This document shows, piece by piece, positions 19,132 to 26,907 of a DNA stretch of 41,492 nucleotides; the first letter of the stretch is position 1; each line of letters begins with the position of its first letter. The notes beneath the pieces were generated by a model. That model saw only the letters and a program-made list of their open reading frames with translations. It did no database searches and was not told where the DNA came from. The position numbers and the translations under genes are program-made. This DNA is from Alphaproteobacteria bacterium. Its GTDB lineage: Bacteria; Pseudomonadota; Alphaproteobacteria; UBA2966. The stretch lies in NCBI GenBank assembly GCA_021296255.1, contig JAGWAU010000038.1, positions 1 through 41,492 of the forward strand, written 5' to 3'.

Positions 19132-19511
19132 GTGTAGAAGCCTGCGAGCTCGAGGTGGATGCGCGCCAGACGCTCGACCGGCGTGAATGTCACGCCGGCG
19201 CCGGCCAGGTTTTGGAGCACCCAGCCGGACCTTCCGACCTCGGCGTACACGCCGATGTGGCTCCCCAGCGACCGGCGCGCTCCGAGGACGCGCATGAGCA
19301 CGACGTCGTGCTCGCGGGGCGTCGGCGTCGGCCGGGCCCACGCGGCGCCGAGCTCGACGACGCGGTCCGGCGCCATGCGCCGCCACTCGCGCTCGGAGGG
19401 AAGGGCCACCTCGATGCCGAGCCGGTCTCTGGCGACGTCGCGCACCAGGTCCGCGCAGTCGTAAACGCCGGCCACCCAGGCGCGCCCCAGATAGGCTTCC
19501 GACCAGTGCAT
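19122..19511 (-). CDS. NlpC/P60-family phage cell-wall peptidase
   Basis: A 129-residue tail-associated peptidase. The catalytic Cys is in YDCADLVRDV near the N-terminus and the His in GSHIGVYAE, as in NlpC/P60 enzymes that cut peptidoglycan peptides during DNA entry. The ATG overlaps the stop of the upstream DUF1833-type gene (TGATG) and the stop overlaps the TipJ start, as is usual for this gene pair in siphovirus tails. The length is typical for the compact phage version. Confidence 0.85.
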   Translation of the reverse strand: MHWSEAYLGRAWVAGVYDCADLVRDVARDRLGIEVALPSEREWRRMAPDRVVELGAAWARPTPTPREHDVVLMRVLGARRSLGSHIGVYAEVGRSGWVLQNLAGAGVTFTPVERLARIHLELAGFYTWT

Positions 19512-21184
19512 CAGAACAGCCCTGGCGAGGTCGCGGGATCGTGGCGCAGGATCACCGTGGGCCGGCCGAAGACCGGCTCGTCGGTGAGCGAGACGGTGAC
19601 GTACTCGTTGGTGACCTCGGCGACGCCGACCGACATCTCGACCTCCCAGGCGACCGTGCTCCCGGTCTCGCCCTCGGCCGGCGGGATCAGGCGCAGCACC
19701 CGCATCGAGGCGTCCCGCCCTCCCCGCGAGGCCTCCACCCATTGCATGAGCTCGCGGCCGACGTTGTCGATGCGCAGCACGGCCGTGCGGATCTCGCCCT
19801 CCTTGGCCTGGGGCACGCGCGCGTGGAAGGCGAGCGGGACGTAGCGGTTGCCCTCCACGGCGTGTTCGACGGTGTCGGCGACCACGCGCACGGGCTCGGT
19901 TATGGCGGGGTGTTCGATCTCGAGGGCGAACGTCTGGTTGCGGCCGACGAGCGAGCGCGCGTGGGAGCGTCCGCGGTCGGCGGGTTCGCCGGGGTAGGGG
20001 ATGGCCCGCGGCGGACCGGGTCGAAGGACGGCGGCGAGCGTCCGGGGGAAGGCCGCGACGACCGCCGCCGGAACGCCGGGGCGGAGACCCGCAGGCAGCG
20101 CCGCGGCCCGGCCCGTGGCGATCCCCGCGGGCGGCCTGGCGCGCAGTGCCGCGCGCAGGGTCCGGGGAAGCGCCTCCACGTCGGTGGCCGGCGCCGCGAC
20201 GTCCAGTGCCGCCCGGAGCGCGCCGGGGAACGCCTCGACATGGGCGGTCGGCGCCGCGACGTCCAGCGCCGCGCGGAGGGTGGCCGGCGCCGCCTCGCGG
20301 TAGGCGGCGGCGCTTCCGGGCCGTACCGCGATCTCCAGGTCTCCGGGGTGGGCCTTCGTCCGCCCTCGCGGCACCGCTGGCCGGAGCGCGATGCGCACGG
20401 CGCCGGGCCGGGCGTCGAACAGGGGCAGCGGTTGGGCCGTCCGCTGGGCGATGCGCAGCGCGGGAGGATAGGCCGTCGTGCCGGCGATTGGTGCCGACGG
20501 GCGCAGCGCAATGCGTAGGTTCTCCGCCCGGGCGCGGATGCGGGGCTTGGGCGGGCGTGGATCGAGACGGGTGCGGAGCGGCCCCGGCAGCGCCTCGACG
20601 TCGGCGATGGGGACCCCGGGGCGGAGTGACGCCCCGAGGGCGCGGGCCGGGGCCTCGACCTCGGCGACCGGCGGCGCCGGCCGGAGCGCGGTCCGCAGCG
20701 CGGCCGCGTAGGCCTCGACGTCCGTCTCCGGTTCGCCGAGCCGCAGGCCGGCCCGGAGCCCGGCCGGCAGGGCCTGGCGGTCGCCCAGCTCGAGCAGCAG
20801 CCTCGCCGGCGTGCCGTCGACGTAGCCGTTGACGAACGCCGTCACTTCCGCCGAATTGGCCGGCGTCCAGCGGTAGGGCTCGGTGTCCCCGTCGAAGCCG
20901 GACAGGGACAGGGTCATCCCTCCGGCGAAGAGCGTCATCCGGCCGCCGGCCTCGAAGGCGTCCGTGAAGTCGATTCCCCGGAAGTTCCCCTTCGCGGCGG
21001 TCGGCTCGATGTCGAGCAGGCAGCGGCCGGTCGTCAGCAGCTCCAGGTTGACCAGATACCCCGGCGCCGACGCCAGGAACGAGTCGTCGATCCGGGCCGA
21101 CGGGGCGAACGAAAGATACCGGAAGGTGGAGACCGACCTCCGGGACGTCCCGCCCAGATCGAGGAGCTGCCAGTCGTAGGCCAC
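19511..21184 (-). CDS. DUF1833-type tail protein with an internal 13-unit 20-residue repeat
   Basis: A 557-residue distal tail protein. Residues 1-137 form a beta-rich domain that I do not recognise. Residues 138-397 are thirteen consecutive 20-residue repeats. From about residue 415, the C-terminal domain (IEHPAI, VRVVADTVEHAVEGNRY, EIRTAVLRIDNVGRELMQWV) matches DUF1833, a tail protein family normally found alone at about 150-170 residues just before NlpC/P60. The repeats therefore look like an inserted linker or shaft joining an extra N-terminal domain to the conserved tail component. The gene follows a small structural gene and is coupled to the peptidase. Confidence 0.75.
   Translation of the reverse strand: MAYDWQLLDLGGTSRRSVSTFRYLSFAPSARIDDSFLASAPGYLVNLELLTTGRCLLDIEPTAAKGNFRGIDFTDAFEAGGRMTLFAGGMTLSLSGFDGDTEPYRWTPANSAEVTAFVNGYVDGTPARLLLELGDRQALPAGLRAGLRLGEPETDVEAYAAALRTALRPAPPVAEVEAPARALGASLRPGVPIADVEALPGPLRTRLDPRPPKPRIRARAENLRIALRPSAPIAGTTAYPPALRIAQRTAQPLPLFDARPGAVRIALRPAVPRGRTKAHPGDLEIAVRPGSAAAYREAAPATLRAALDVAAPTAHVEAFPGALRAALDVAAPATDVEALPRTLRAALRARPPAGIATGRAAALPAGLRPGVPAAVVAAFPRTLAAVLRPGPPRAIPYPGEPADRGRSHARSLVGRNQTFALEIEHPAITEPVRVVADTVEHAVEGNRYVPLAFHARVPQAKEGEIRTAVLRIDNVGRELMQWVEASRGGRDASMRVLRLIPPAEGETGSTVAWEVEMSVGVAEVTNEYVTVSLTDEPVFGRPTVILRHDPATSPGLF
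19994..20773 (-). repeat. Thirteen in-frame 60-bp repeats (20 residues each)
   Basis: Thirteen contiguous units, each exactly 20 residues, follow the pattern AxPxxLRxALRPxxPxAxxE with no insertion or deletion. Two neighbouring units (starting AAPATLRAALD and AFPGALRAALD) are nearly identical and must be recent duplicates, while others have drifted. Coding periodicity is kept throughout. The DNA is very GC-rich and the antisense strand is also open. Confidence 0.9.
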
Positions 21185-21194
21185 GGCGGCGGTG

Positions 21195-21578
21195 CTACTT
21201 GGCGAGCTCGAACGTGAAGTCCATCGTTCCCGAGGCGATCCGGAAGGGCTCGCCCCGGACGAGCGTCACCGGCGCCGCGAGCTGGACCCAGCCGAAGAAG
21301 TTCGCGCCCAGCCAGTAGCCGAGGTGCGTCACCACGTCGCCGGCCGAGGTGGCGTTCGGCGTGAACACGGTCTCGACGTTGTCGTTGTCGCTGGTCGCGC
21401 CGGCCGCGGTCCAGCGGTTGGCGGCCACGGCCTTGCGCGCGTAGTTCCGGCCGCCGGCCGAAGACAGCTCGGCCGCCGTACCGTCGTTCCCGGGCGCCGC
21501 GGTGTGGGCGCTGATGGTGATGGCCTCGGCCGCCATCTTGCCGGCCAGCCAGTTCAGTGCGTATGGAGAGAGGTACAT
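21195..21578 (-). CDS. Small phage tail structural protein
   Basis: A 127-residue protein (starts MYLSPYALNWL) with beta-rich sequence and a C-terminal segment ASGTMDFTFELAK. It lies between the gene at 21595-21954 and the DUF1833-type gene, in the usual position of minor tail or tail-fibre-associated proteins. A GGAGC site lies upstream of the ATG. I do not recognise a named family. No membrane segment or signal is visible. Confidence 0.7.
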   Translation of the reverse strand: MYLSPYALNWLAGKMAAEAITISAHTAAPGNDGTAAELSSAGGRNYARKAVAANRWTAAGATSDNDNVETVFTPNATSAGDVVTHLGYWLGANFFGWVQLAAPVTLVRGEPFRIASGTMDFTFELAK

Positions 21579-21594
21579 CGATCGGCTCCTTGTT

Positions 21595-21954
21595 TCAGTT
21601 CTTCGAATATCCTTCCAGCTCGAGCTGGAAGTCCCATGTCCGCGTCCCCGCCCGCACCCGGGCGGTGTAGCGGATCGTCGCGGCGCCGCCCCGGACGCGC
21701 ACTCGGCGCGTCACGCCGTCCTCGGTGTCGCGCCAGTCGAACCAGAGGTGCGCGTTCTCCCGCGCCCAGGCCCGGAAGCGCACGAGGTCGGCGTCCGAGG
21801 CGAGCCAGCCCCTGAGCGAGCGCACGTCGAGGGCGGCGGAGTAGATCTTCTCCTGGCGCACCGCCCCGTCGTCGAACCTGGTGCGCGCGACGTCCGCGTC
21901 CTGGCCGAGGCCGTAGCCGTCGGCCGCGACGTTCGCGTAGGCCGGCCAGGTCAC
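21595..21954 (-). CDS. Minor tail protein, unknown family
   Basis: A 119-residue protein read from a GTG that overlaps the tape-measure stop as GTGA. That overlap decides the start; a longer frame to 22053 would run into the tape-measure gene. The sequence contains WASDADLVRFR-like and NAHLWFDWRDTEDG segments followed by beta strands (TWDFQLELEGY). Gene order directly after the tape measure is the position of lambda M-like minor tail proteins, but the sequence similarity is too weak for me to name it. Confidence 0.7.
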   Translation of the reverse strand: MTWPAYANVAADGYGLGQDADVARTRFDDGAVRQEKIYSAALDVRSLRGWLASDADLVRFRAWARENAHLWFDWRDTEDGVTRRVRVRGGAATIRYTARVRAGTRTWDFQLELEGYSKN

Positions 21955-24131
21955 GGCCGCCTCGACACGGCGTGGCGGAAGGCCTGCGTCACCGGGCCGT
22001 TCGCCCGGGCGTCGCGGAGCAGCACGGTGACGATGAATTTCTCGCCGTCCCACCGGACGCCGTCGTCCGTGGCCTCCTGGGGGGTGCCGCCCTCGTTGAT
22101 CAGCCGGACCTCGATGTTGGGCGGCCCGCCGAGCGCCCGTTCCTGCTCGGGCGTATGCACGGTCTCGCCGCGGCGCAGGATGGCCGGGACCTCGTCGCCG
22201 GCGATGCCGCTATGGGGGAAGCGCGGCGCGCCGATGAAGGCGCGCGGATCGACGCCGTAGCGTCTGGCGGTCCCCGCGCCGGCGACGCCGCCCGAGTGGA
22301 ACAGGTGCCCGCCGACCTCGCTCACGCCGCGGAATGACCCGCCGCCGAGGCCGAGCAGGCCGCCGAGGGCGGCCGAGAGCGGGCCGGTGATGGCTCGCTG
22401 GACGGCGATCCGGGCGAGCTCGGCGATGACGAAGTCGGCGAAGCGGCGGAACTCGAACTCGCCCGTGCGCACGAAGTCGACCAGCGCGCCCTCCATGCCC
22501 GCGAAGGCCTGCTCGGTGGCGAGCTGGATCTCGCCGGCCGCGTCCAGCGCGTCCCTGGCGTAGTCCTCGAGGCCCCGGCCGAGAGGCCCGAGGGCCTCCC
22601 GTCGGGCGCGCTCGGCGGCCTCGGCGATCTCGCGACCGCGCTCGATGGCCTGCCGCGCGGCTTCCTCCTCGGCGCGGGCCCGCTCCTCGAGGGCCTCGAC
22701 GGCCTCGCGGTCTACCTCGGCCGACAGCGCGACCGCCTCGGTCCTGCGGTAGAAGTGCCGCGCGGCGAGCGCCAGCGCCCGCTCCTCGTCCGAGAGGCGC
22801 GCGACGTACGCGTCGATGTGCTCGTACTGCCCGATCGTCGCTTCGACGCCGGCGCCGCGGAGCTCGTTCAGGATGGCGTGCTCCTCGGCCGAGCGGCTGA
22901 CCGCCTCCGCCTCGCGCGTGAGCGTCATCGCCCGGTCGACCACGCGGCCGAACGCCGGCCGCCGTCCCGGGAGCCGCGTGCCGCGCGCGCCCTCGGGCGG
23001 GAACGCGAAATCCGGGTCGTCGGGAATCGCTTCCAGGGTACGTCGGGCGAGTTCGGCTCTCAGTTCCACGATCTCCGCCGCGAGTCTCGGCAGGTCCTCG
23101 TCGATCTGCGGCCGGACCTCGCGGCCGACCAGCGAGTCCGGAGAGTATCGCGCCCGCGACCGGACCAGCTCCGCGAAGCGCCGTTCGTGGCTCCCGAGCG
23201 CCTCGCGGAGCTCCGCCGTGGTCGACGGTGTCACGGCGTCCGCCCCGGCGAGTCCCAGACCGAAGCCGAGGATGCCGCCGCCGACGGCACCGTACGGGCC
23301 GAACCGCGCACCGTGCCGCGCGCCGGTGAGACCGCCGGAGAGTGCGCCGAGCACGGCCAGGATCGTATCCGCGTTGTCGACGATGTAGCTGAATCCGGAC
23401 ACGGTCGCGGCGCCGAGCTCCTGGGCCGCGCGCACGGTGCCTGGGTCCTCGAGGAAGGCGACCAGGTCCTCGATCGCGTCCTGGAGCTCCCGCGTGTTCT
23501 CGGCCGGCAGCGTGAACAGGTCGCGGAAGGCGTTGTCGAGCGAATCGAGCGCGCTGGGCAGGGTGTCGCGGAGCGCTCGCGCGGAGCCGCCGACCTGCCC
23601 CTCCAGGACGTCCAGGACCGCCCCGAGCGCCTCGGCCCGCCGGCCGGTCTCCACGAGGCCCTCGATCGTCTCGCGCTGCTGCTCGGTGAAGGTCGCGCTG
23701 GCGTCGCGAAGCTGCCCGAGTCCGGACTCCGGGTCTTCGATCGCGAGCGCGAGCTGCCGCGCCGCGCTCGGCGCGTCAATCCCCATGGCCGCCGCCATGT
23801 CGAGCACGGTCTCGGTGACACGCCGGAACGCCGCCTCGTCCAGGCCCTCCAACTCGCGGAACGTGAGCAGGGCCGATTGCAGGCTCAGGATCTGCTCGTC
23901 GCTGGCCGTGGTGACCCGCTGCAGCTCCGACGCCATGCGCGCCAGCGAAGGCGTGCTGAGCTCCGTCGCGTTCCCGAGTCCCTCGATCCGCCGCGCGACC
24001 GCCGCGACCGCCTGTTGCTGTTCGCCCGCCGCGTCCGTCACGGCCTGTATGGCCCTCCGCACCGCGCGGAAGGCCGGGACGGCGCCAAAGCCGATGATCG
24101 AAAGGCTCAGTTTGAGATTGTCGTCGGGCAT
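21951..24131 (-). CDS. Tail tape measure protein
   Basis: A 726-residue tape measure protein, which sets tail length and is ejected during infection. The N-terminal two thirds are helical and rich in Ala, Glu and Arg, with long heptad-like stretches (for example VEALEERARAEEEAARQAI). The C-terminal part is typical of the lambda-type family: FADFVIAELARIAVQRAIT, a Gly-rich segment, then HSGGVAGAGTARRYGVD and DEVPAILRRGETVHTPEQ. The start is an ATG at 24131. It lies 283 bases after the GT stop, an unusually large gap in an otherwise overlapping operon; the gap holds a gene on the other strand. Confidence 0.9.
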   Translation of the reverse strand: MPDDNLKLSLSIIGFGAVPAFRAVRRAIQAVTDAAGEQQQAVAAVARRIEGLGNATELSTPSLARMASELQRVTTASDEQILSLQSALLTFRELEGLDEAAFRRVTETVLDMAAAMGIDAPSAARQLALAIEDPESGLGQLRDASATFTEQQRETIEGLVETGRRAEALGAVLDVLEGQVGGSARALRDTLPSALDSLDNAFRDLFTLPAENTRELQDAIEDLVAFLEDPGTVRAAQELGAATVSGFSYIVDNADTILAVLGALSGGLTGARHGARFGPYGAVGGGILGFGLGLAGADAVTPSTTAELREALGSHERRFAELVRSRARYSPDSLVGREVRPQIDEDLPRLAAEIVELRAELARRTLEAIPDDPDFAFPPEGARGTRLPGRRPAFGRVVDRAMTLTREAEAVSRSAEEHAILNELRGAGVEATIGQYEHIDAYVARLSDEERALALAARHFYRRTEAVALSAEVDREAVEALEERARAEEEAARQAIERGREIAEAAERARREALGPLGRGLEDYARDALDAAGEIQLATEQAFAGMEGALVDFVRTGEFEFRRFADFVIAELARIAVQRAITGPLSAALGGLLGLGGGSFRGVSEVGGHLFHSGGVAGAGTARRYGVDPRAFIGAPRFPHSGIAGDEVPAILRRGETVHTPEQERALGGPPNIEVRLINEGGTPQEATDDGVRWDGEKFIVTVLLRDARANGPVTQAFRHAVSRRP

Positions 24132-24155
24132 CGCGCCCCCTATCCTTTACCGGGT

Positions 24156-24443
24156 ATGGCCCTTTTCTACTTCCTCGTTCGCGTCTTCGTGCTCGTCACG
24201 TTCGGGCCGATTCTGCTCGTCCTCCTGGCGGCGGTCGCGTCGGCGGAGGACGGCCTGACCGTGTTCCTCCTTCTGGTGCTCGCCCTGGTTCCGGCCGCCT
24301 TTCTCTGCGGGGCCTTTTGGCCTGAGCAGTCCAAAAAGGATGGAGACGGCGATTCGCCCCTGGATGTCGAGATCAAGGTTCGCCGGGCCGGCCGCGGCGA
24401 ATACGACGCGACCGTCACTCCCCGGCGCCGGCACGCTCCCTGA
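24156..24443 (+). CDS. Small two-helix membrane protein antisense to the tail operon
   Basis: A 95-residue frame on the plus strand between the GT and tape-measure genes. It begins MALFYFLVRVFVLV and contains two clear hydrophobic helices (about residues 3-28 and 34-53). A charged tail follows, ending in Arg/His-rich sequence. Codon use fits GC-rich coding DNA. It overlaps the GT 3' end by 29 bases on the opposite strand. The 283-base gap in a tightly packed operon supports an inserted accessory gene (moron), perhaps a lysogeny-expressed membrane protein. No strong ribosome-binding site is visible. Confidence 0.5.
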   Translation: MALFYFLVRVFVLVTFGPILLVLLAAVASAEDGLTVFLLLVLALVPAAFLCGAFWPEQSKKDGDGDSPLDVEIKVRRAGRGEYDATVTPRRRHAP

Positions 24444-25058
24444 ACCCCGCCAGCGCGCCCGCCTCCAGGCACAGCAGGCGGTCGAGCGTGTCCGCGTCGA
24501 CCGCGACGCCCGCCATCTCCAGCAGCGCCCGCGCCTGGGCCCAGTCGAGCATGGGCGGGCCGAGGCCGGCGCTCCGCCAGCAGCGGCCGGCGTAGGCCCA
24601 GGCCTCGATCGCCGCGGCGTGCTCCTCCCATACCGCTATGCCCCGCTCGCCGCCGGCCCAGCGTCGGCCGGCGTCGCGGAGTTTCCCGCCGCACTCCGGC
24701 CGAAGAGCTCGTCGATCAGCGCCTCGCGCACGGCCGCCAGGAAGTACGGCAGATCCAGCGCCGCCGCCAGGTTGTCGGCCGTGAACGGGATCGGCGCGCC
24801 GTTCTCGTCCCCGATGCTCCTCCAGCCGACGATCAGGTCGTGCGCGACTTCGGCGTCCGTGACGCCGCCCTCGCGCAGGCGATCGAGCAGCGCGCGGCGG
24901 TCGCTCACCGCGAGGTAGCGGAGCACGAGCGTGCAGCGCGCGGCGACGTCGGTACCCGGAGGCTTCGGCCTGATCTCGACGTCGACCTCGTCGGGCTGCA
25001 CGAGTCGGAACGCGGGTGCGGCGGTCATGATCTCGATCTCCGTCGCGGGGCCGGCCAT
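24415..25058 (-). CDS. Tail assembly chaperone GT, made by -1 ribosomal frameshift
   Basis: If ribosomes slip -1 at G-GGA-AAC (24681-24687), the G protein is extended past its own stop. The product has 126 residues of G followed by 88 residues in the -1 frame, 214 in all, ending at 24415. The base at 24681 is read twice. The -1 extension has no start codon of its own, yet has coherent protein sequence (LRDAGRRWAGGE, VWEEHAAAIEAWAYAGRCWR, LDWAQARALLEMAGV). This resembles the DUF1799-type T domain. In lambda, gpGT recruits the tape measure and tail tube during assembly by the same mechanism at GGGAAAG. Confidence 0.8.
24636..25058 (-). CDS. Tail assembly chaperone G (non-frameshifted product)
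   Basis: A 140-residue zero-frame protein immediately after the tail tube gene, with its ATG in a TGATG overlap with the tube stop. The conserved part (residues about 24-120) contains VEIRPKPPGTDVAARC, HDLIVGWRSIGDENG and FTADNLAAALDLPYFLAAV, matching the phage tail chaperone family. The last 14 residues after the slip site are low-complexity Ala/Pro/Gly, as expected if only the ribosomes that do not slip read them. Confidence 0.85.
   Translation of the reverse strand: MAGPATEIEIMTAAPAFRLVQPDEVDVEIRPKPPGTDVAARCTLVLRYLAVSDRRALLDRLREGGVTDAEVAHDLIVGWRSIGDENGAPIPFTADNLAAALDLPYFLAAVREALIDELFGRSAAGNSATPADAGPAASGA
24681..24687 (-). promoter_or_regulatory. Programmed -1 frameshift slippery heptamer GGGAAAC
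   Basis: On the minus strand the heptamer reads G-GGA-AAC in the zero frame of the G gene, the canonical X-XXY-YYZ form. It lies 15 codons before the G stop, at residues 125-126. The -1 frame is open for 88 further codons. GC-rich sequence downstream could form a stimulatory structure, but I could not fold it. Confidence 0.82.
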
Positions 25059-26008
25059 CAGCTCTCGACTCCGTCGATCAGCAGCACCGGATGTGCGCCG
25101 CCCGGCTCGACGATCGAGGCGATCAGCGTGGCTTGCTGCTCGGAATCGCGGCTCTTCAGCGCGAAGTCGCCGCCCGGCCGGATGTTGCACTTGCGGGCGT
25201 AGATGTGGCGGCCCTTGGCGCCGATGGCGTCGTCGCCGTCCTCCAGGTACCGCACGGCGGCCGTGGTCTGGCCGGGCGAGGTGACCTCGACCTTCTTGCG
25301 GTCGGTCACCGCGACGGCGTCGTAGAGCACGACGATCTCGGCCTGGGCCTCGTTGGCCGCGACGATGTTGGTGCTGCCGGGCTCGATGTAGATCCGCCCC
25401 CGCTCGTGGTCGACCTGGAAATCGTTCGTCGCCCGGTCGGGATCCGTGGTCTCGGAGAGCGCCGCCCCGATGCCGCTGCCGGCGGCGGCGGCGCCCTTCA
25501 ACTGGGCGAGCGTCGCGTTGCCGAAATTCTCGGCGTTGGTGATCTTGCGCAGCTTCAGCTTGCCCGCCGTGTCCGAGATCCTGGCATGGCCTTCGACCGA
25601 GCCGGCCGCGGCCTTGTCCGCGCCGTTGAAGCTCTGGCCGCTCAGCCCGAGCTGGTACCAGCGGCCTTTCCGCACGGTGATGCGGTCGTACTGCTCGGTC
25701 GCGGCGGCCGCGGCGGCCGCGACGGCGTCGCCGCCGAAGAACAGCCTCGCGTTCTCCAGCGACTGGTCGTGCAGGACGATCGTCAGCGTGCGGGTGACCG
25801 AGCGCTGCTGCTGCACCAGGCTCTGCGCGACCGCGCCGTCGCCGCTCTGGATCGTGACCTCGTCGGCGGTGATGCCGATGGTGGCGCTCACGCTGTCGCC
25901 GAGGTAGCGCTCGCCGCTGCGGTTGCCGTCGGCGTCCAGCAGGTCGAGATAGATCTCCCCGGCGCCCAGGAAGACGTTGTTTTCGTGCCGTTCTCTCGCG
26001 AGTGTCAT
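25058..26008 (-). CDS. Major tail tube protein
   Basis: A 316-residue structural protein placed between the tail terminator and chaperone genes, the fixed position of the tail tube subunit. The sequence is beta-rich (GERYLGDSVSATIGITADEV, RTLTIVLHDQSLENARLFF) with an Ala-rich insert (AAAAAAATEQ) near residues 100-110. GGAGG lies five bases before the ATG at 26008; an ATG four codons earlier lacks such a site. Later segments (VAVTDRKKVEVTSPG, RYLEDGDDAIGAKGRHIYAR) may form an added Ig-like region. Confidence 0.8.
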   Translation of the reverse strand: MTLARERHENNVFLGAGEIYLDLLDADGNRSGERYLGDSVSATIGITADEVTIQSGDGAVAQSLVQQQRSVTRTLTIVLHDQSLENARLFFGGDAVAAAAAAATEQYDRITVRKGRWYQLGLSGQSFNGADKAAAGSVEGHARISDTAGKLKLRKITNAENFGNATLAQLKGAAAAGSGIGAALSETTDPDRATNDFQVDHERGRIYIEPGSTNIVAANEAQAEIVVLYDAVAVTDRKKVEVTSPGQTTAAVRYLEDGDDAIGAKGRHIYARKCNIRPGGDFALKSRDSEQQATLIASIVEPGGAHPVLLIDGVES

Positions 26009-26030
26009 GGTTACCTCCAAAAGGGTGGGT

Positions 26031-26486
26031 TCATGGTTTCGTGCTCAGGGTCCAGGGCATCAGATAGGTGTCGCTCCAGTAGACCTGTCCCTCGGCGATC
26101 TCCTCCAGCCGGCCGGAGCGGCCGGGGTTGAGTTGCAGCGGCGCGTCGGCGCCGCCGGGCGTCCAGCCGAGCAGCTCCCCGCGCGTGGCCGCGACGATAC
26201 GCCCGAGCTCGGCGCGGGCGTTCGCGCCTCGCGGGTCGTTGGGCGCTCCGATCACGTGGAGGACCGCGATCAGCCCGGACATCTTCTGGAGGGTCTGGGC
26301 GCGGCCGCCGAGGTTGCCGGCGGCCTGGTCGGCCACCGGGTAGACGATCGCGGCGGGCAGGTTGGGCTGACGGTTCCGGGCGGCCTCGAGCACGCTTTCG
26401 ACCGACTTGAGACTCTCCACCGTCGCCGCGAGCCGGTCGCGGATCTGCTCGACCGCGTCGAACGTGGCGTCGAGACGGGGGCTCAC
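26031..26486 (-). CDS. Tail terminator-like protein
   Basis: A 151-residue protein between the DUF1320 connector gene and the tail tube gene, the usual place for the tail terminator that caps the tube and joins it to the head. It has an N-terminal helix (FDAVEQIRDRLAATVESLKS), a central beta region (AAIVYPVADQAAGN, SGLIAVLHVIGAPND) and ends WSDTYLMPWTLSTKP. The GTG at 26486 was chosen for the GGAGG seven bases upstream. The assignment rests mainly on position and fold-like pattern. Confidence 0.65.
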   Translation of the reverse strand: MSPRLDATFDAVEQIRDRLAATVESLKSVESVLEAARNRQPNLPAAIVYPVADQAAGNLGGRAQTLQKMSGLIAVLHVIGAPNDPRGANARAELGRIVAATRGELLGWTPGGADAPLQLNPGRSGRLEEIAEGQVYWSDTYLMPWTLSTKP

Positions 26487-26499
26487 GGCGCGCCCTCCA

Positions 26500-26907
26500 T
26501 CACCAGCCCCCAAGCCGGTCTTGGGTGAAGGTGCGGCGCCCCGGCGTCGCCGTGCCCGCGTCGCTGCGGGCCGCCGGCCGCCCGTGCGAGTCGACGAGAC
26601 GGACGCTCCCCTCCGCGACGTCGCCGAGTTGCCTGCGGGCCGCCGCGACGTTGGCGCTTACCCGGTCCGGCGGGGCGTCGTCGTAGAGCAGGCCGCGGGC
26701 GAGGTCGCACTGAATCCTGAGGAGCATCGGCCACGCGCCGGCGGGGAGCGGCAGGCGGAAGGCCGACGCCAGACGGCTGTCGATCTCCGCCGCCGCGTCG
26801 GCGAGCACCGCCGCGATTCGGGCGGCGCCGTCCGCGCCGTCGGCGAGCTTGAGGATCTCGGCGGCGCCGAAGCGGCTCTCCAGGTCCCGGCGCGTGGCGT
26901 AGGTCAT
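26500..26907 (-). CDS. DUF1320 (Mu gp36-like) head-tail connector
   Basis: A 135-residue protein beginning MTYATRRDLESRFGAAEI, the standard opening of the DUF1320/gp36 family. It continues with helices containing AEIDSRLASAFRLPLP and LRIQCDLARGLLYDD. The family is a neck or connector component in Mu-like phages. The ATG overlaps the upstream stop (ATGA), so translation is coupled. Its place after the capsid and HI1506-like genes matches Mu-like head modules. Confidence 0.82.
   Translation of the reverse strand: MTYATRRDLESRFGAAEILKLADGADGAARIAAVLADAAAEIDSRLASAFRLPLPAGAWPMLLRIQCDLARGLLYDDAPPDRVSANVAAARRQLGDVAEGSVRLVDSHGRPAARSDAGTATPGRRTFTQDRLGGW

Noticed and set aside
17230..19137. Long rightward open frame opposite the TipJ-like gene
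   Set aside because: The translation is Arg/Gly/Val-rich with no domain, and it mirrors codon bias of the real gene.
19994..20773. 60-bp periodicity considered as a CRISPR array
   Set aside because: Units are not identical, there are no spacers, and the period is an exact multiple of codons inside a continuous gene.
22755..24155. Long rightward open frame opposite the tape measure gene
   Set aside because: Arg-rich shadow of the tape-measure gene. Only the part from the ATG at 24156 looks like a protein.
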